Positions 17,038 through 26,783 are shown, counted from the stretch's first letter. The stretch is DNA of 64,000 bases from Pseudopedobacter saltans DSM 12145 (GCF_000190735.1 NC_015177.1:3410001-3474000); one strand, 5' to 3'. Made by a program: numbers and translations. The notes: a model not told the origin generated them from the sequence alone.

Positions 17038-17607
17038 GTGAAGAAAGTACTTCGGAAAGATTATCTGCTAAAAAGGGAGGCTTTATCTAATAGCGAGTTT
17101 TGGAAATTGAACTCCAAAATTATTGAACAGATTTCTAAAATTGACTGGAGCAGATATCACTTTGTTCATATCTTTCTACCTATACGCGAAAGAAAAGAAA
17201 TAGACACTTTCGAAATTATATCTTTTTTCAAAGAGAACTGTCCTCACTTGAAACTGGTTATTCCTAGAACTGACTTTGTAAAAAAAACAATGGAAAACAT
17301 AATCTTCGATTATGAACTCACCATTCTACAAAAGAACAAATTCCATATTCCCGAGCCGGTTTTTGGGGAAGTTCTACCAGTAGAAAAAATAGATGCTGTC
17401 TTTATTCCTTTACTGACTTTTGATTTGAAAGGCAATCGAATTGGATATGGTGGAGGTTTTTACGATCGATTTCTGGCAAATTGCCAGACGGATACCTTCA
17501 AAATAGGCCTTTCTCTTTTCCCTCCAACAAAAGAGTCATTTGAAAATGAAAGTTTTGATATAAAGATGGATGCCTGTATTACTCCTGAGCGGACTTTTTA
17601 TTTTTAA
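17038..17607 (+). CDS. 5-formyltetrahydrofolate cyclo-ligase
   Basis: The 189-aa cytosolic enzyme carries the family's C-terminal signature [16 protein letters not shown] and the N-terminal [11 protein letters not shown]. It converts 5-formyl-THF to 5,10-methenyl-THF with ATP. The start codon is GTG at 17038; no ATG exists nearby that would keep the conserved N terminus, so a GTG start is well supported. It is separated from efp by a terminator and a 140-bp gap, and followed by the small-RNA region, so it is probably monocistronic. Confidence 0.92.
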   Translation: MKKVLRKDYLLKREALSNSEFWKLNSKIIEQISKIDWSRYHFVHIFLPIRERKEIDTFEIISFFKENCPHLKLVIPRTDFVKKTMENIIFDYELTILQKNKFHIPEPVFGEVLPVEKIDAVFIPLLTFDLKGNRIGYGGGFYDRFLANCQTDTFKIGLSLFPPTKESFENESFDIKMDACITPERTFYF

Positions 17608-17685
17608 AAGTTTAAAGAGGCACCTGATGTTTCCGAACACACGAGACTTAACAAAAAAATAACTCGTTTTTTTTAATTTAATCAC

Positions 17686-17715
17686 TTGCAATATTTATAA
17701 ATAGTTGTAAATTAG
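17686..17715 (+). promoter_or_regulatory. Putative promoter of small transcript 1
   Basis: TTG (17686-17688), a 19-base spacer, then TAAATTAG (17708-17715) match the phylum consensus with a single mismatch in the -7 box. A terminator lies about 30-60 bases downstream. Confidence 0.45.
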
Positions 17716-17720
17716 TATTG

Positions 17721-17779
17721 AAACTAACCAACTATGAATTATAAAAGCCCTTGAATCCTATTTCAGGGGCTTTTTAAAG
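17721..17779 (+). ncRNA. Candidate small RNA 1 (about 60 nt)
   Basis: This is a predicted transcript from about 17721 to the T run after the hairpin at 17743-17775. It has no ordinary gene, but includes a six-codon ATG frame (MNYKSP, 17734-17754) whose end runs into the terminator stem, so a leader-peptide or attenuator role is possible. ACTAACCA (17723-17730) and ATTATAAA (17738-17745) are each complementary to candidate RNA 2. Inferred from promoter and terminator only. Confidence 0.4.
17743..17779 (+). terminator. Intrinsic terminator of small transcript 1
   Basis: AAAAGCCC-TTGAA (17743-17755) pairs with TTCAGGGGCTTTT (17762-17774) with one bulge, followed by T residues. It may also catch read-through from the cyclo-ligase gene. 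Confidence 0.75.
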
Positions 17780-17843
17780 ACTCTCTTTCATAAAGTAATT
17801 TCAGGATAAACTTTCATTAAAATGTTAAAAAGTGTTAAGACTC

Positions 17844-17874
17844 TTTGTGAGGTCGGGTTTTCACTTTATATTTG
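17844..17874 (+). promoter_or_regulatory. Strong consensus promoter of small transcript 2
   Basis: TTTG (17844-17847), a 19-base spacer, then TATATTTG (17867-17874) are an exact match to the Bacteroidota consensus. It points at a region with no gene on the plus strand, since the next gene is on the minus strand. Confidence 0.7.
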
Positions 17875-17879
17875 TCTTA

Positions 17880-17935
17880 GGTTTATAATTGGTTAGTAAA
17901 AGGCCTTCATCCTCCCCGTTTGAAGGCTTTTTCAT
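17880..17935 (+). ncRNA. Candidate small RNA 2 (about 55 nt)
   Basis: The predicted transcript runs from about 17880 to the end of the hairpin at 17898-17934. It has no ATG. TTTATAAT (17882-17889) and TGGTTAGT (17890-17897) are contiguous here and are exact complements of two 8-base blocks of candidate RNA 1, which are separated there by seven bases. A regulatory pairing or a shared ancestry of inverted copies are both possible. Inferred from promoter, terminator and absence of a gene. Confidence 0.5.
17898..17935. terminator. Bidirectional terminator: small RNA 2 and SprA-like/kinase operon
   Basis: AAAAGGCCTTCA (17898-17909) pairs with TGAAGGCTTTTT (17921-17932) with one mismatch. T-rich sequence follows on the plus strand and a shorter T run on the minus strand. 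It directly follows the stop of the minus-strand gene at 17938. Confidence 0.8.
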
Positions 17936-17937
17936 TT

Positions 17938-20900
17938 TTAAAAATATGCTCTAACCTGAACTCCGCCGGTATGTATAGTTTTAACTTTTTCTGATTTCCT
18001 TCCTTCATAATTAAAGTTAAGCTGAATTCCATTTGATATTATTCTCTGAAATCCCAATTGCCAGGTCATATTATTACCACTTTGCAAACCATCTAATAGT
18101 TCATAAGCTATTGGCGTGTTATTTTTGCCAGAAAAATTATTACCTATAAAATTTAGTTTAGATGTAAGTGTACCTTTTTTTAGTACATTGTATCTGGCTT
18201 CTGACCCTAAACTTAGATTATCTACTGTTTCTCCTCCTAAATTTCCGGCATTCGCCTGATGTCTGTATGTCCCATTAAACGTAAGTTTAAAATCAGCAGA
18301 AAACTGGTAACCCAGTTCTGGTCTTACCTCTCTATAATCCACATCATAATTTTTATCTGCAAAAAGCTCGGATCGGTAATTTTTGGATCCGCTTTTTAGT
18401 TCGATCAGAAAATTAGTTTTCCGAACGAAGTTCCATCTAAACCTTATACTTTGTTCATTTAAATCTCGGCTATCGAAACCGCCGGTTAATAAAGATTTTG
18501 ATCCGTTATTCTGTAAATTGAAGTCTATTCCCCAATTTGGATTCATTCGATTAAAAAAAATCGAGTTACGCAAGAAGGATGTTAGCGAGACTAAACTGAC
18601 AGCATCGATACTGGTTTTATAGGGATTTAATACCAGACCTCCTTCGCTTGCCAATATCTTTTTTTCTATACGTAAAACAGAGATCGAAGAAAATTTGGCT
18701 ACAAATGCGCCAAAACCTCTATTATGCTTTAATAAGATAGCAGGAGTTAGTTTTAATGTTTGATTGATATTACTAAAATTAGACCGGATGAATTCGTTGG
18801 TTGATCTGAAGATTCGGATGTATTTCGCTTCGTCAGAAAATCTGGCGATCTCGAATTCGTTCAACTCTTTAATACCATTTCCATTATAGTCATTCCAGGT
18901 ATATGCGCCCTGCCCTGCGGGTACTTCCAAATAAATATATTCTCGTTTGGGTTCCTGTCCCGTTCCCAATTCATAAAAAGAATTCAGGTTCAAGAATCCT
19001 TTAAATGTATTTAGATTATAATCTATTCGTGAAAGCAGCGTTTCTGCATTTTTGTTCAAACTATCCGCTTGTTCGTAATCTATGGTTCGGTAAGTAGCCG
19101 TTATAGAAAAAGGCGATTTCCCCTGCTTGTTGAGCTCCAGTTTTGCATTGTAAGTTTTTGCTTTACTAAATTCCTGTAAACGATCTTCGAAAGGCACCCT
19201 GTCTGTCCTGGTAATATAGTTGAATTGAAAAGCGGTTTTCTGATGTGATGGTAATGATTTGAGAAAATAATCTACCTGATTGAAAGAAAAAGATTGTAGG
19301 CTGAGCTTATCCGTTGTTATATCTAAAGTTTTATTAATCTCCTGTTGGTAGTTTACTCCTATTTCAAATGGTTTAAACAATTTACTGAAAAGGATATCTT
19401 GTTTTAGAAAATCCCCGGATAAAGAATCTATATCAGACTTCAATAAGCTACCTCGATAGTTTAAACCAAATCCTTTATATCTGTATTTACCGTTTACCGA
19501 TTGCTGTATGCCTTTATAGTCTTCGGGACGCACAAATGAACTTACCCGATACGCGACCTGCTTAAAGTCGTCCTTAAATAGCTGTAAAGACAAAGTTGTC
19601 CAATGCTCATCACTTTCTCCCAGTTTCAGTCCGTTTATATTGAAATCTCTATCAAATTCTACCGGCCTGAATCTCTCTATCGGTTTAAATTTCGCGTCAG
19701 CAAACTCATAGCTGATTTGGGTATTTAATTTCAAACCTGTCGAGTCAGTTCCCTGCAACCTATTTTGCTGATTATAAATAAGCTTATAACCTATTCCTTG
19801 ATTTTGATTATTATCTATGTCTGAATATAAATTGACATCGTTATTACTAATTCCCAATTCGGTAAAAAGTCTGGATTTTTTAGAGATTTTATATTCCGCA
19901 TTTACCATTGCCAATTGTTGCTTTTTAGGTGTAATCAACAAGGTTACCGGTTCATAATCTCCCTGCTTCTGACCGGATAATGAAGCTACAAAACGATAAA
20001 CCCGTCCGTTCGCCACACTATTTACATCCAGCACATAACTTCCGTTATTTTTACCAACATAAGAAAAGCCAACCCGATACTTAGCCTGCTTTGGATCCGT
20101 GGAATAAACATATATCTGATTGCCAAGACTGTCCACTTTTTTATAAAGAATTTCATTTTCATTAAATGCTACCGAATCTGCATTAGGATATAATGCCTGA
20201 TCGATGTTATTTCCAATTCCTTTTAAAAAATTATGTTGCTCGGCAGTAAGATTCTGAAGAATAGGCCGGTTGGGGTTATCCTGCTCGGTGTATAAATTAA
20301 AACCGACCTTCAGTTTCTCTGATTTAAAATCCTGATTGATAAAATAGAGACTTCTTCCATAAATTTTATCTGAATATTCAAACTCGACGGAAATTCTGGA
20401 ATTCCTGGTGATTAGCCTTTTTGTCGTAAACGTAATCTCGGCAGTATTGTAATCCATCACATAATCGTTATCCTGACCTCTGATCAACAATTCACCATCT
20501 ATAAAGACTCTTTCTGTTCCCGACAGGACAATGATATATTGTTCTCCATTATTTCCGATTAAGCGATAGGATCCCTGATTCCCTTCTTCGCCAATAAATT
20601 GGTTTCTTGCAGAACGTCCTTTTGAAACCGCAGCTGCGGCCTGAGTATGATAAGTGAGATTATTTTTGTCTTTAAATGTATTGGAGATATAAGCTCCCTG
20701 AGTTCTTTTGAAATAGTTCATAAAATAGCTATCCGGACGATTTAGTTCATAATCTCCCGCTATCAGCTTCGCTCCATCTCGTTTTAGCTGAATAAACACT
20801 TTATCAAAATCGTTAATCTGCTGTGTGTTGCCATCGGGTTGTATAGGAATATTATCGTCGGAAATTACAGCAGATATTTCTATGTCTTGCCCTATCTTCC

Positions 20901-21384
20901 CCGCAAACTGTAACGCCATATTGGAGTTTACCGATAAATCCTGATTATTTCCGAAACCAATACTACGGGATATGGATCCGCTTTTCTCGATTCCCTGAAA
21001 ATTAAACAATGTATTTTCCTGGGCAGGTGGCTGGTAGACAAAACTTTTTCCCATTGCTTCCAGACCAATCAATGAGCGATCCTTATGAAAGGATTTTTCG
21101 GTTAACAGTACAGGAAAAGTGCGGTAAGAAAGCTGTACAAAATCTGCCAGCGGCTTCTTTTTCCATGTTAATAATGAATTGGCAAAATCTATCTTATAAG
21201 TACTGGTATCTAAAAGCTCATCACCCAGATAAATCTTAAAAGTTTGCGGAAGTATACTGAGAGAGTCTACTAAAATAGAATCTTTAACTGCAACGATTTT
21301 GGTATTAAGCCGGCTCTTGATTTGGGCTTTTGCCGAAGTCAAAAACAAGACTAATAAGAAAAAACCAAAAAACTTCCTTTCCAT
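17938..21384 (-). CDS. Large SprA-like outer-membrane protein
   Basis: The 1148-aa protein has a signal peptide (residues 1-20, ending AKA) and then almost entirely beta-strand sequence with alternating aromatic/polar pattern and a C terminus ending in Phe, as in outer-membrane barrels. Residues about 135-235 (SIGFGNNQDLSVNSN, NNIPIQPDGNTQQINDFDKVF, AGDYELNRPDSYFMNYF) recall the N-terminal repeats of SprA, the T9SS translocon barrel, from memory. A Ca-loop-like DYNGNGIKELNEFE lies near residue 835. At 1148 aa it is about half the SprA length, so it is a relative, not SprA itself. Its start codon abuts the stop of the histidine kinase gene (0-bp gap). Function unknown. Confidence 0.6.
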   Translation of the reverse strand: MERKFFGFFLLVLFLTSAKAQIKSRLNTKIVAVKDSILVDSLSILPQTFKIYLGDELLDTSTYKIDFANSLLTWKKKPLADFVQLSYRTFPVLLTEKSFHKDRSLIGLEAMGKSFVYQPPAQENTLFNFQGIEKSGSISRSIGFGNNQDLSVNSNMALQFAGKIGQDIEISAVISDDNIPIQPDGNTQQINDFDKVFIQLKRDGAKLIAGDYELNRPDSYFMNYFKRTQGAYISNTFKDKNNLTYHTQAAAAVSKGRSARNQFIGEEGNQGSYRLIGNNGEQYIIVLSGTERVFIDGELLIRGQDNDYVMDYNTAEITFTTKRLITRNSRISVEFEYSDKIYGRSLYFINQDFKSEKLKVGFNLYTEQDNPNRPILQNLTAEQHNFLKGIGNNIDQALYPNADSVAFNENEILYKKVDSLGNQIYVYSTDPKQAKYRVGFSYVGKNNGSYVLDVNSVANGRVYRFVASLSGQKQGDYEPVTLLITPKKQQLAMVNAEYKISKKSRLFTELGISNNDVNLYSDIDNNQNQGIGYKLIYNQQNRLQGTDSTGLKLNTQISYEFADAKFKPIERFRPVEFDRDFNINGLKLGESDEHWTTLSLQLFKDDFKQVAYRVSSFVRPEDYKGIQQSVNGKYRYKGFGLNYRGSLLKSDIDSLSGDFLKQDILFSKLFKPFEIGVNYQQEINKTLDITTDKLSLQSFSFNQVDYFLKSLPSHQKTAFQFNYITRTDRVPFEDRLQEFSKAKTYNAKLELNKQGKSPFSITATYRTIDYEQADSLNKNAETLLSRIDYNLNTFKGFLNLNSFYELGTGQEPKREYIYLEVPAGQGAYTWNDYNGNGIKELNEFEIARFSDEAKYIRIFRSTNEFIRSNFSNINQTLKLTPAILLKHNRGFGAFVAKFSSISVLRIEKKILASEGGLVLNPYKTSIDAVSLVSLTSFLRNSIFFNRMNPNWGIDFNLQNNGSKSLLTGGFDSRDLNEQSIRFRWNFVRKTNFLIELKSGSKNYRSELFADKNYDVDYREVRPELGYQFSADFKLTFNGTYRHQANAGNLGGETVDNLSLGSEARYNVLKKGTLTSKLNFIGNNFSGKNNTPIAYELLDGLQSGNNMTWQLGFQRIISNGIQLNFNYEGRKSEKVKTIHTGGVQVRAYF

Positions 21385-24300
21385 TTAATTGGCAACCGGC
21401 AAAGAAATATGGAACGTTGTTCCCTTGCCTTCTGTAGTAGTAAAATATATATTTCCTCCGATATTTACTATAGCTTGCTTTACAAAAGCTAATCCTAACC
21501 CAGTCCCCGAACTTTTGGTAGTAAAATTAGGCGTAAATATCTTAACCCTCAAATCGTTAGGAATTCCCATTCCATTATCTTCAAAATTTATTTCTACTAC
21601 CGCGTCATTTACATCGCAATGAATTGTAATTACACCTTCTTTATCTTCTGGCATAGCCTCTATCGCATTTTTCAGAAGATTATTGAAAGATCTTAGAAGC
21701 TGATCTCTATCGGCTCGTATAAACACGCCTTTAATCTGCTCTTCGTTACAGAAAATCTGGATATTGTCCATTTGTTTATAGACCTGAATAGCCTGATTTA
21801 ATACTTCTACCAGCTCAAGCTTTTCAAGTTTTAAATCAGGCATTTTAGCGAAGTTAGAGAATTCGGATGCAATACGACTTAAACTGTCTATCTGCTCAAT
21901 AAAAGATGTGGAGAACTTCTTAAACTTCAGATCAAAATTAGGATCCTTTTCTTTCCATGCTCTTTCCAGCATCTGTATTCCCAGGCGTAAGGGTGTCAGC
22001 GGATTCTTGATTTCATGAGCTACCTGTTTGGCCATTTCTCTCCATGCCGTCTCTCTTTCCGATTTAGCCAATTTATTTGCACTTTCTTCCAGTGCCAGCA
22101 ACATCTTATTATATTCATTAATCAGGTTTCCTATCTCGTCATTCCTTGCCCAATATATTGGTTTATTTTTCTTACCTATTTTCATTTTGGACATATTTTC
22201 CTGAATTAAGGTAAGCGGACTCGTTATCTGATTTGCAACTACAAAGGCAAAGAAACCTATCGCCACAAAAACCAGTACATAAATATTAATCAGCAAATTA
22301 AGGAAACTGGATATTTTTTGATTAAAATCGTTTTCGTTAGAGAAATAAGGTAATTGCAGATAACCAATCACATTGTTGAAGACGTTGAAAACCGGTATAT
22401 AGGCAGACACATACATTAGATTTCCTATATTTTCTTCTTGTAAAAATTCCGACTTCTGCCGCATGCTCATATTGATAAGGGCAATTGGATTCATTCTATT
22501 CGTCACAATCCCCAAATCATAAATTTTAGGTTGTGTGGACGAAATAAGTATTCCGTGGGAATCGTAAAGATTGAGATCTGTATTATACATTTTAGAAAGT
22601 TCTTTAAAACTTTCTGTATCGGTATCCGCCCCCAGTCGATTAATATGACCATCGTTAATTTTACTCTCGTATGCTTTGGCTATCGACCGAACTCGTTCTC
22701 TTATAACGGTTTCCTGTTGTTCTTTGTATTGTATTGATATGTAAGAAAAGGTTATCAGACCAACAATGATTAACGACGTAACAACCGCCAATACAAGTGC
22801 TATTTGTATTCGCGTTTTATAAAGCATTTTGTTACTTGTTAGCTGCAAGCGTAATTTAAAATTGCTAAAACTAAATCTATAAGACGATATTAAATTCCAC
22901 GCCCATTTATAGGAAACGACAATTATTCCAAATATCAGGATGACAATAAAGAAAAATGATAATGTTGCCAGCTCTTTCCAAAAGGTATCTACTTCTTTAC
23001 TTACGATTATAACCCTGTTTACAGACGGCTGATATACCAAGTGGCTGAATTTATCCTTTGTATATGCAGAAAATTCGGTAGAACCTGGTCGCTCGTATAT
23101 AAGACTATAAACATAAGAACCTGCCTGATAAATAAGCTTGTTATTCCGATAAAACGCATAAGAATACCCTTCGTAATCCTGATTGGATAGCAATTTACCA
23201 TCTTGTAACAGAAGCGGAAAATTCCCCAGATTTTTCACCTGTTTATATTTCAGTTCTATGATAAGATACCCTACATTTTTATTTTGATCTTTTATCGGAA
23301 GAATGGCAAAATAATTTTGAGTACCGAAAGTATTTGAAACCCTATAAAAATAATTTGTCACTTTTAAAGACCCGTTTTCAACCAGATCTCGGTAATTGTC
23401 GAGTTGTTCTTTTATAGTCTCATCAAAACTTTCCCCTCTCTCATCAAAAGGCAATATTTTAATTTCAAAGCTTCTTAGTTCGCCTTTAAGATATTCATCT
23501 AAAAAATATCGCTTTAATTCTTTCGAATTTTTGCTGTCTGTAAAAAATCTTGATAGGTAACGGTCTTTTTCTACCTTACGCTCTATAATTTTAAATAAGA
23601 ACAGGTTTTTGGAATCATCTGCGGACTCCAATTTTAAAGCAAGAAATTTACGGAATTCTCTTTCTTTATATCCCTTATAAGTATTCAGTTTTAACGAAAC
23701 TATAATCGAAAAGATTAGTGTTATAAGAACCAATGCAGGGAATATCACAACGCCCTTATAGTGATAAACAATAAGGGCAACTATCAGAACAAAAATATAT
23801 AACAACAAGGCATAGGCACTAAATCCTTCTGTCGCCATTTGCCATGTGCTAATTACTATCAAAAACAAAAATGAAAAAGCTAGCTTTTTTCTGGTACTTA
23901 TATTTATATATTGCGTAAACCCAACTAAAAACTCGACTACCAAATAAAATAGTAGCAGCGCCATTAGCAAAATAAATATCCAAATGGCATTCCATATGTC
24001 TAGATTGATAAGATTGGAGACCTTAAAGTTTATTACAGAATTGTAAACCAAGCCCCAGAATACAGAGGAAAGCACATAGGCAATGTAGGTTATAATCAGG
24101 GAGAAAATCAGCAAAGCGAGATATCCCCGAAGTTCGCCTTTTATTGGTCTGTAAATTTGCTCTTTATAACTATATAGGAAAACAATACACCAATTGGCTA
24201 CAAAAAAATTAAGAACGAGATCGCCCAGGGACGGCGCAATGCTGCTGGAAGCATAAATTAATGGACTAAAAATTCTTAAACTATTAAATGCGTCCGGAAA

Positions 24301-25080
24301 GTCATAATGGAGACAAAAAGTACGTATGGCTATAAAGAAAATTATTAGGGTAACTGTAGCTCCTAAGGGATGTCCTTTATCGGCATAATATTTACACAAG
24401 CTATTTATTAGTATGCTTAAAGTTAAAAACCCCAGCATCCAAAAGAAGACTTCAACGTCAGAAGTTGGCCTTTCGTTTATTTCATCGACTTTTTTTATAG
24501 AAAACAGATATTTTCCGTTTAGTGCTGTCACGTTAGCAATATCATAATCTGATGCGTCTGCTATATCAATACCGGCATCGCCAATTATATCTCCTCCTGA
24601 TGTTTTATTAAGAAATTGATTGTGAAATGGATAATTGGCCTTTACCAGAACATAAAAAACGACGGAGAAATTTGCATCACCCTTTTTTACAACCTGATAC
24701 CATCCATTTTTATAACCGATGAAACCTATCCCTTCTTTCAGGTTATTGGCATATTTATCGCTAATCCGGGTGTCGGACCAAAAAATAAGCTCATTGTTTT
24801 TAAATATCTGGAAATAGATTTTTCGGGAAGCAAAGTAATCTATGGTTTTTAAGGCCAGATCGGCATCTATGCTTAGCGTCTTTAATTTATCGAAATTGGC
24901 TGGGTTGCCGACATACTCGTCAATTATCCGTTCTTTACGATTTAAAACCGATGTAAGATGATCAGCAAATTGTTCAAGTTTTAACGAACGGGAAGAAGCC
25001 CATTGCGCTGTAAGCGCAGTGGCAAAGAGACCTATTGTAACTAAAAGTAATAGCCAACGTATTTTAGTAGTAGTTTTCAA
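21385..25080 (-). CDS. Very large multi-membrane-span sensor histidine kinase
   Basis: The 1231-aa kinase has a transmembrane segment (about 9-27), a periplasmic region to about 215, a block of seven or more membrane spans (about 220-465), a second extracytoplasmic region, spans near 705-725 and 755-780, a third periplasmic domain (about 785-925), and a span at 927-955. HAMP follows, then a HisKA H-box in AHEIKNPLTPLRLG (His near residue 1022), then HATPase with NLLKNAIEAMP, FEDNGMGIP and GTGLGLAFVKQA. It resembles NtrY-like kinases in the catalytic half. Two or three separate sensor modules in one chain is unusual. No response regulator adjoins; the only partner in the operon is the SprA-like protein. 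Confidence 0.85.
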   Translation of the reverse strand: MKTTTKIRWLLLLVTIGLFATALTAQWASSRSLKLEQFADHLTSVLNRKERIIDEYVGNPANFDKLKTLSIDADLALKTIDYFASRKIYFQIFKNNELIFWSDTRISDKYANNLKEGIGFIGYKNGWYQVVKKGDANFSVVFYVLVKANYPFHNQFLNKTSGGDIIGDAGIDIADASDYDIANVTALNGKYLFSIKKVDEINERPTSDVEVFFWMLGFLTLSILINSLCKYYADKGHPLGATVTLIIFFIAIRTFCLHYDFPDAFNSLRIFSPLIYASSSIAPSLGDLVLNFFVANWCIVFLYSYKEQIYRPIKGELRGYLALLIFSLIITYIAYVLSSVFWGLVYNSVINFKVSNLINLDIWNAIWIFILLMALLLFYLVVEFLVGFTQYINISTRKKLAFSFLFLIVISTWQMATEGFSAYALLLYIFVLIVALIVYHYKGVVIFPALVLITLIFSIIVSLKLNTYKGYKEREFRKFLALKLESADDSKNLFLFKIIERKVEKDRYLSRFFTDSKNSKELKRYFLDEYLKGELRSFEIKILPFDERGESFDETIKEQLDNYRDLVENGSLKVTNYFYRVSNTFGTQNYFAILPIKDQNKNVGYLIIELKYKQVKNLGNFPLLLQDGKLLSNQDYEGYSYAFYRNNKLIYQAGSYVYSLIYERPGSTEFSAYTKDKFSHLVYQPSVNRVIIVSKEVDTFWKELATLSFFFIVILIFGIIVVSYKWAWNLISSYRFSFSNFKLRLQLTSNKMLYKTRIQIALVLAVVTSLIIVGLITFSYISIQYKEQQETVIRERVRSIAKAYESKINDGHINRLGADTDTESFKELSKMYNTDLNLYDSHGILISSTQPKIYDLGIVTNRMNPIALINMSMRQKSEFLQEENIGNLMYVSAYIPVFNVFNNVIGYLQLPYFSNENDFNQKISSFLNLLINIYVLVFVAIGFFAFVVANQITSPLTLIQENMSKMKIGKKNKPIYWARNDEIGNLINEYNKMLLALEESANKLAKSERETAWREMAKQVAHEIKNPLTPLRLGIQMLERAWKEKDPNFDLKFKKFSTSFIEQIDSLSRIASEFSNFAKMPDLKLEKLELVEVLNQAIQVYKQMDNIQIFCNEEQIKGVFIRADRDQLLRSFNNLLKNAIEAMPEDKEGVITIHCDVNDAVVEINFEDNGMGIPNDLRVKIFTPNFTTKSSGTGLGLAFVKQAIVNIGGNIYFTTTEGKGTTFHISLPVAN

Positions 25081-25139
25081 TGAGGATTTTCTTTGTTTTA
25101 CTATTTTACTTGCGCTTTAAATTTAATAAAAAATGAACC

Positions 25140-25173
25140 AAAAAAAATCGGGATGATTTTTATGTCATCCCGA
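25140..25173 (-). terminator. Intrinsic terminator after fabD
   Basis: TCGGGATGA (25148-25156) pairs with TCATCCCGA (25165-25173). On the minus strand the hairpin is followed by eight T residues (25147-25140). It separates fabD from the kinase gene, so the kinase has its own promoter. Confidence 0.88.
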
Positions 25174-25197
25174 ACTCTTCTATTTAGAATATTTACA

Positions 25198-26082
25198 CTA
25201 TGCAATAGAAGCTGAGGATGTTTCTATCGCTCTATTAACTTTCTTTACCAAGCCCTGTAAGACGTTTCCGGGACCAACTTCAATAAAGGATGTAGCGCCG
25301 TCCTCTAACATTTTCTGTACAGTTTGTGTCCATTTTACCGAACCGGTTAATTGTGCTATCAAATTATCTTTTATAGACTGAACATCGGTATACGGCTTCG
25401 CGTCTATATTTTGATAAATTGGACATATTGGCTCTTTAATTTCTGTAGCTACAATAGCCGCTTCAAGCTCAACTTTTGCACTTTCCATTAAGGGGGAGTG
25501 AAAAGCTCCGCCTACATTAAGTTTTAATGCTCTCTTTGCACCGGCTGCCAATAATAGCTCACATGCTTTATCTATACCTGCAATAGTTCCGGAAATTACC
25601 AACTGCCCAGGACAGTTATAGTTAGCAGGAACTACAACATCACTAACACGCTGACAAATATCTTCTACAGTAAAGTCATCCAGGCCTAAAACCGCTGCCA
25701 TTGTGGAAGGTTGTATTTCGCAAGCTTTTTGCATTGCATTGGCTCTTTTTGCAACGAGCTTTAATCCGTCTTCAAAAGATAAAGCTCCCGCCGCAACTAA
25801 AGCGGAAAATTCGCCAAGCGAATGGCCGGCAACCATATCTGGTTTAAAATCACTACCTAAAACTTTAGCTAAGATTACCGAATGTAAAAATATAGCTGGT
25901 TGCGTTACTTTAGTTTGTTTAAGCTCTTCATCTGTTCCAGAGAACATGATATCTGTAATTCTGAAACCTAAAATTTCGTTTGCTTTTTCAAATAAAGCTT
26001 TTGCCTCGTCAGATGATTCGTACAAATCTTTACCCATTCCAATAAATTGGGCTCCTTGCCCGGGAAATACGTATGCTTTCAT
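25198..26082 (-). CDS. fabD: Malonyl-CoA:ACP transacylase FabD
   Basis: This is a 294-aa protein from the ATG at 26082. An upstream in-frame ATG at 26109 would add nine Lys-rich residues not typical of the family. It has the GQGAQ motif at residues 8-12 and the nucleophile elbow GHSLGE with Ser88; the catalytic His lies in GGAFHSPLM. FabD loads malonyl groups on ACP for fatty-acid synthesis in the cytosol. It follows folE at 54 bp on the same strand and ends at a strong terminator, so it may be transcribed with folE and the PTPS gene, though the pathway is different. Confidence 0.96.
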   Translation of the reverse strand: MKAYVFPGQGAQFIGMGKDLYESSDEAKALFEKANEILGFRITDIMFSGTDEELKQTKVTQPAIFLHSVILAKVLGSDFKPDMVAGHSLGEFSALVAAGALSFEDGLKLVAKRANAMQKACEIQPSTMAAVLGLDDFTVEDICQRVSDVVVPANYNCPGQLVISGTIAGIDKACELLLAAGAKRALKLNVGGAFHSPLMESAKVELEAAIVATEIKEPICPIYQNIDAKPYTDVQSIKDNLIAQLTGSVKWTQTVQKMLEDGATSFIEVGPGNVLQGLVKKVNRAIETSSASIA

Positions 26083-26136
26083 TTTTATCTTTTTATTTTT
26101 TCGATGCAATCATTATCCGGATACAAACTGCACATA

Positions 26137-26772
26137 TTATTTATACAGATCAGCAGCTATTAATCTTAAAAATTCCGATCTGGTTCTGTCATTTGCAAAT
26201 TCACCGGTAAAAGCAGAAGTTGTTGTTACCGAATTTTGTTTTTGAATGCCCCGCATGCTCATACACATATGTTTGCATTCCAAAACAACTGCAACACCCG
26301 CTGGGTTCAAAGTATTTTGTATGCAATCTCTGATTTCGTTTGTCAGTCTTTCCTGAACCTGAAGTCTGCGAGCAAAGACATCTACAATTCTTGGAATTTT
26401 ACTCAGTCCTACAATATGCCCATTAGGTATATAAGCTATATGTGCTTTTCCAAAAAAAGGAATGATATGATGTTCGCAAAGCGAGTATACTTCGATATCT
26501 TTTACGATAACCATTTGACTATATTCTTCTTCGAACATAGCTGAACGTAAGATTTCCTCGGCATTTAAATCATACCCATGCGTTAAGAATTGTAAAGCTT
26601 TAGCATATCTTTCGGGGGTTTTTAGCAGGCCGTCACGGCTGGTATCTTCTCCGATTTCGTTTAGTATTTCCTTGTAGTGCGACGCGATTTTTGTAGTTCT
26701 TTCCTGATTATATCTATCTATTTTAATATAACCTGAATCCTCAAAAAAATCATCGTTATCAGAATGAATCAT
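26137..26772 (-). CDS. folE: GTP cyclohydrolase I FolE
   Basis: The 211-aa protein has the T-fold signature: Cys99-Glu-His-His in [36 protein letters not shown], and Cys170 in [12 protein letters not shown]; these residues bind zinc. FolE converts GTP to 7,8-dihydroneopterin triphosphate, the start of folate and pterin or queuosine synthesis. It follows the PTPS gene after 11 bp, indicating an operon that makes and uses the same intermediate. The first 20 residues are acidic and variable, as usual. Confidence 0.97.
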   Translation of the reverse strand: MIHSDNDDFFEDSGYIKIDRYNQERTTKIASHYKEILNEIGEDTSRDGLLKTPERYAKALQFLTHGYDLNAEEILRSAMFEEEYSQMVIVKDIEVYSLCEHHIIPFFGKAHIAYIPNGHIVGLSKIPRIVDVFARRLQVQERLTNEIRDCIQNTLNPAGVAVVLECKHMCMSMRGIQKQNSVTTTSAFTGEFANDRTRSEFLRLIAADLYK

Positions 26773-26783
26773 AATTTTGTTTG

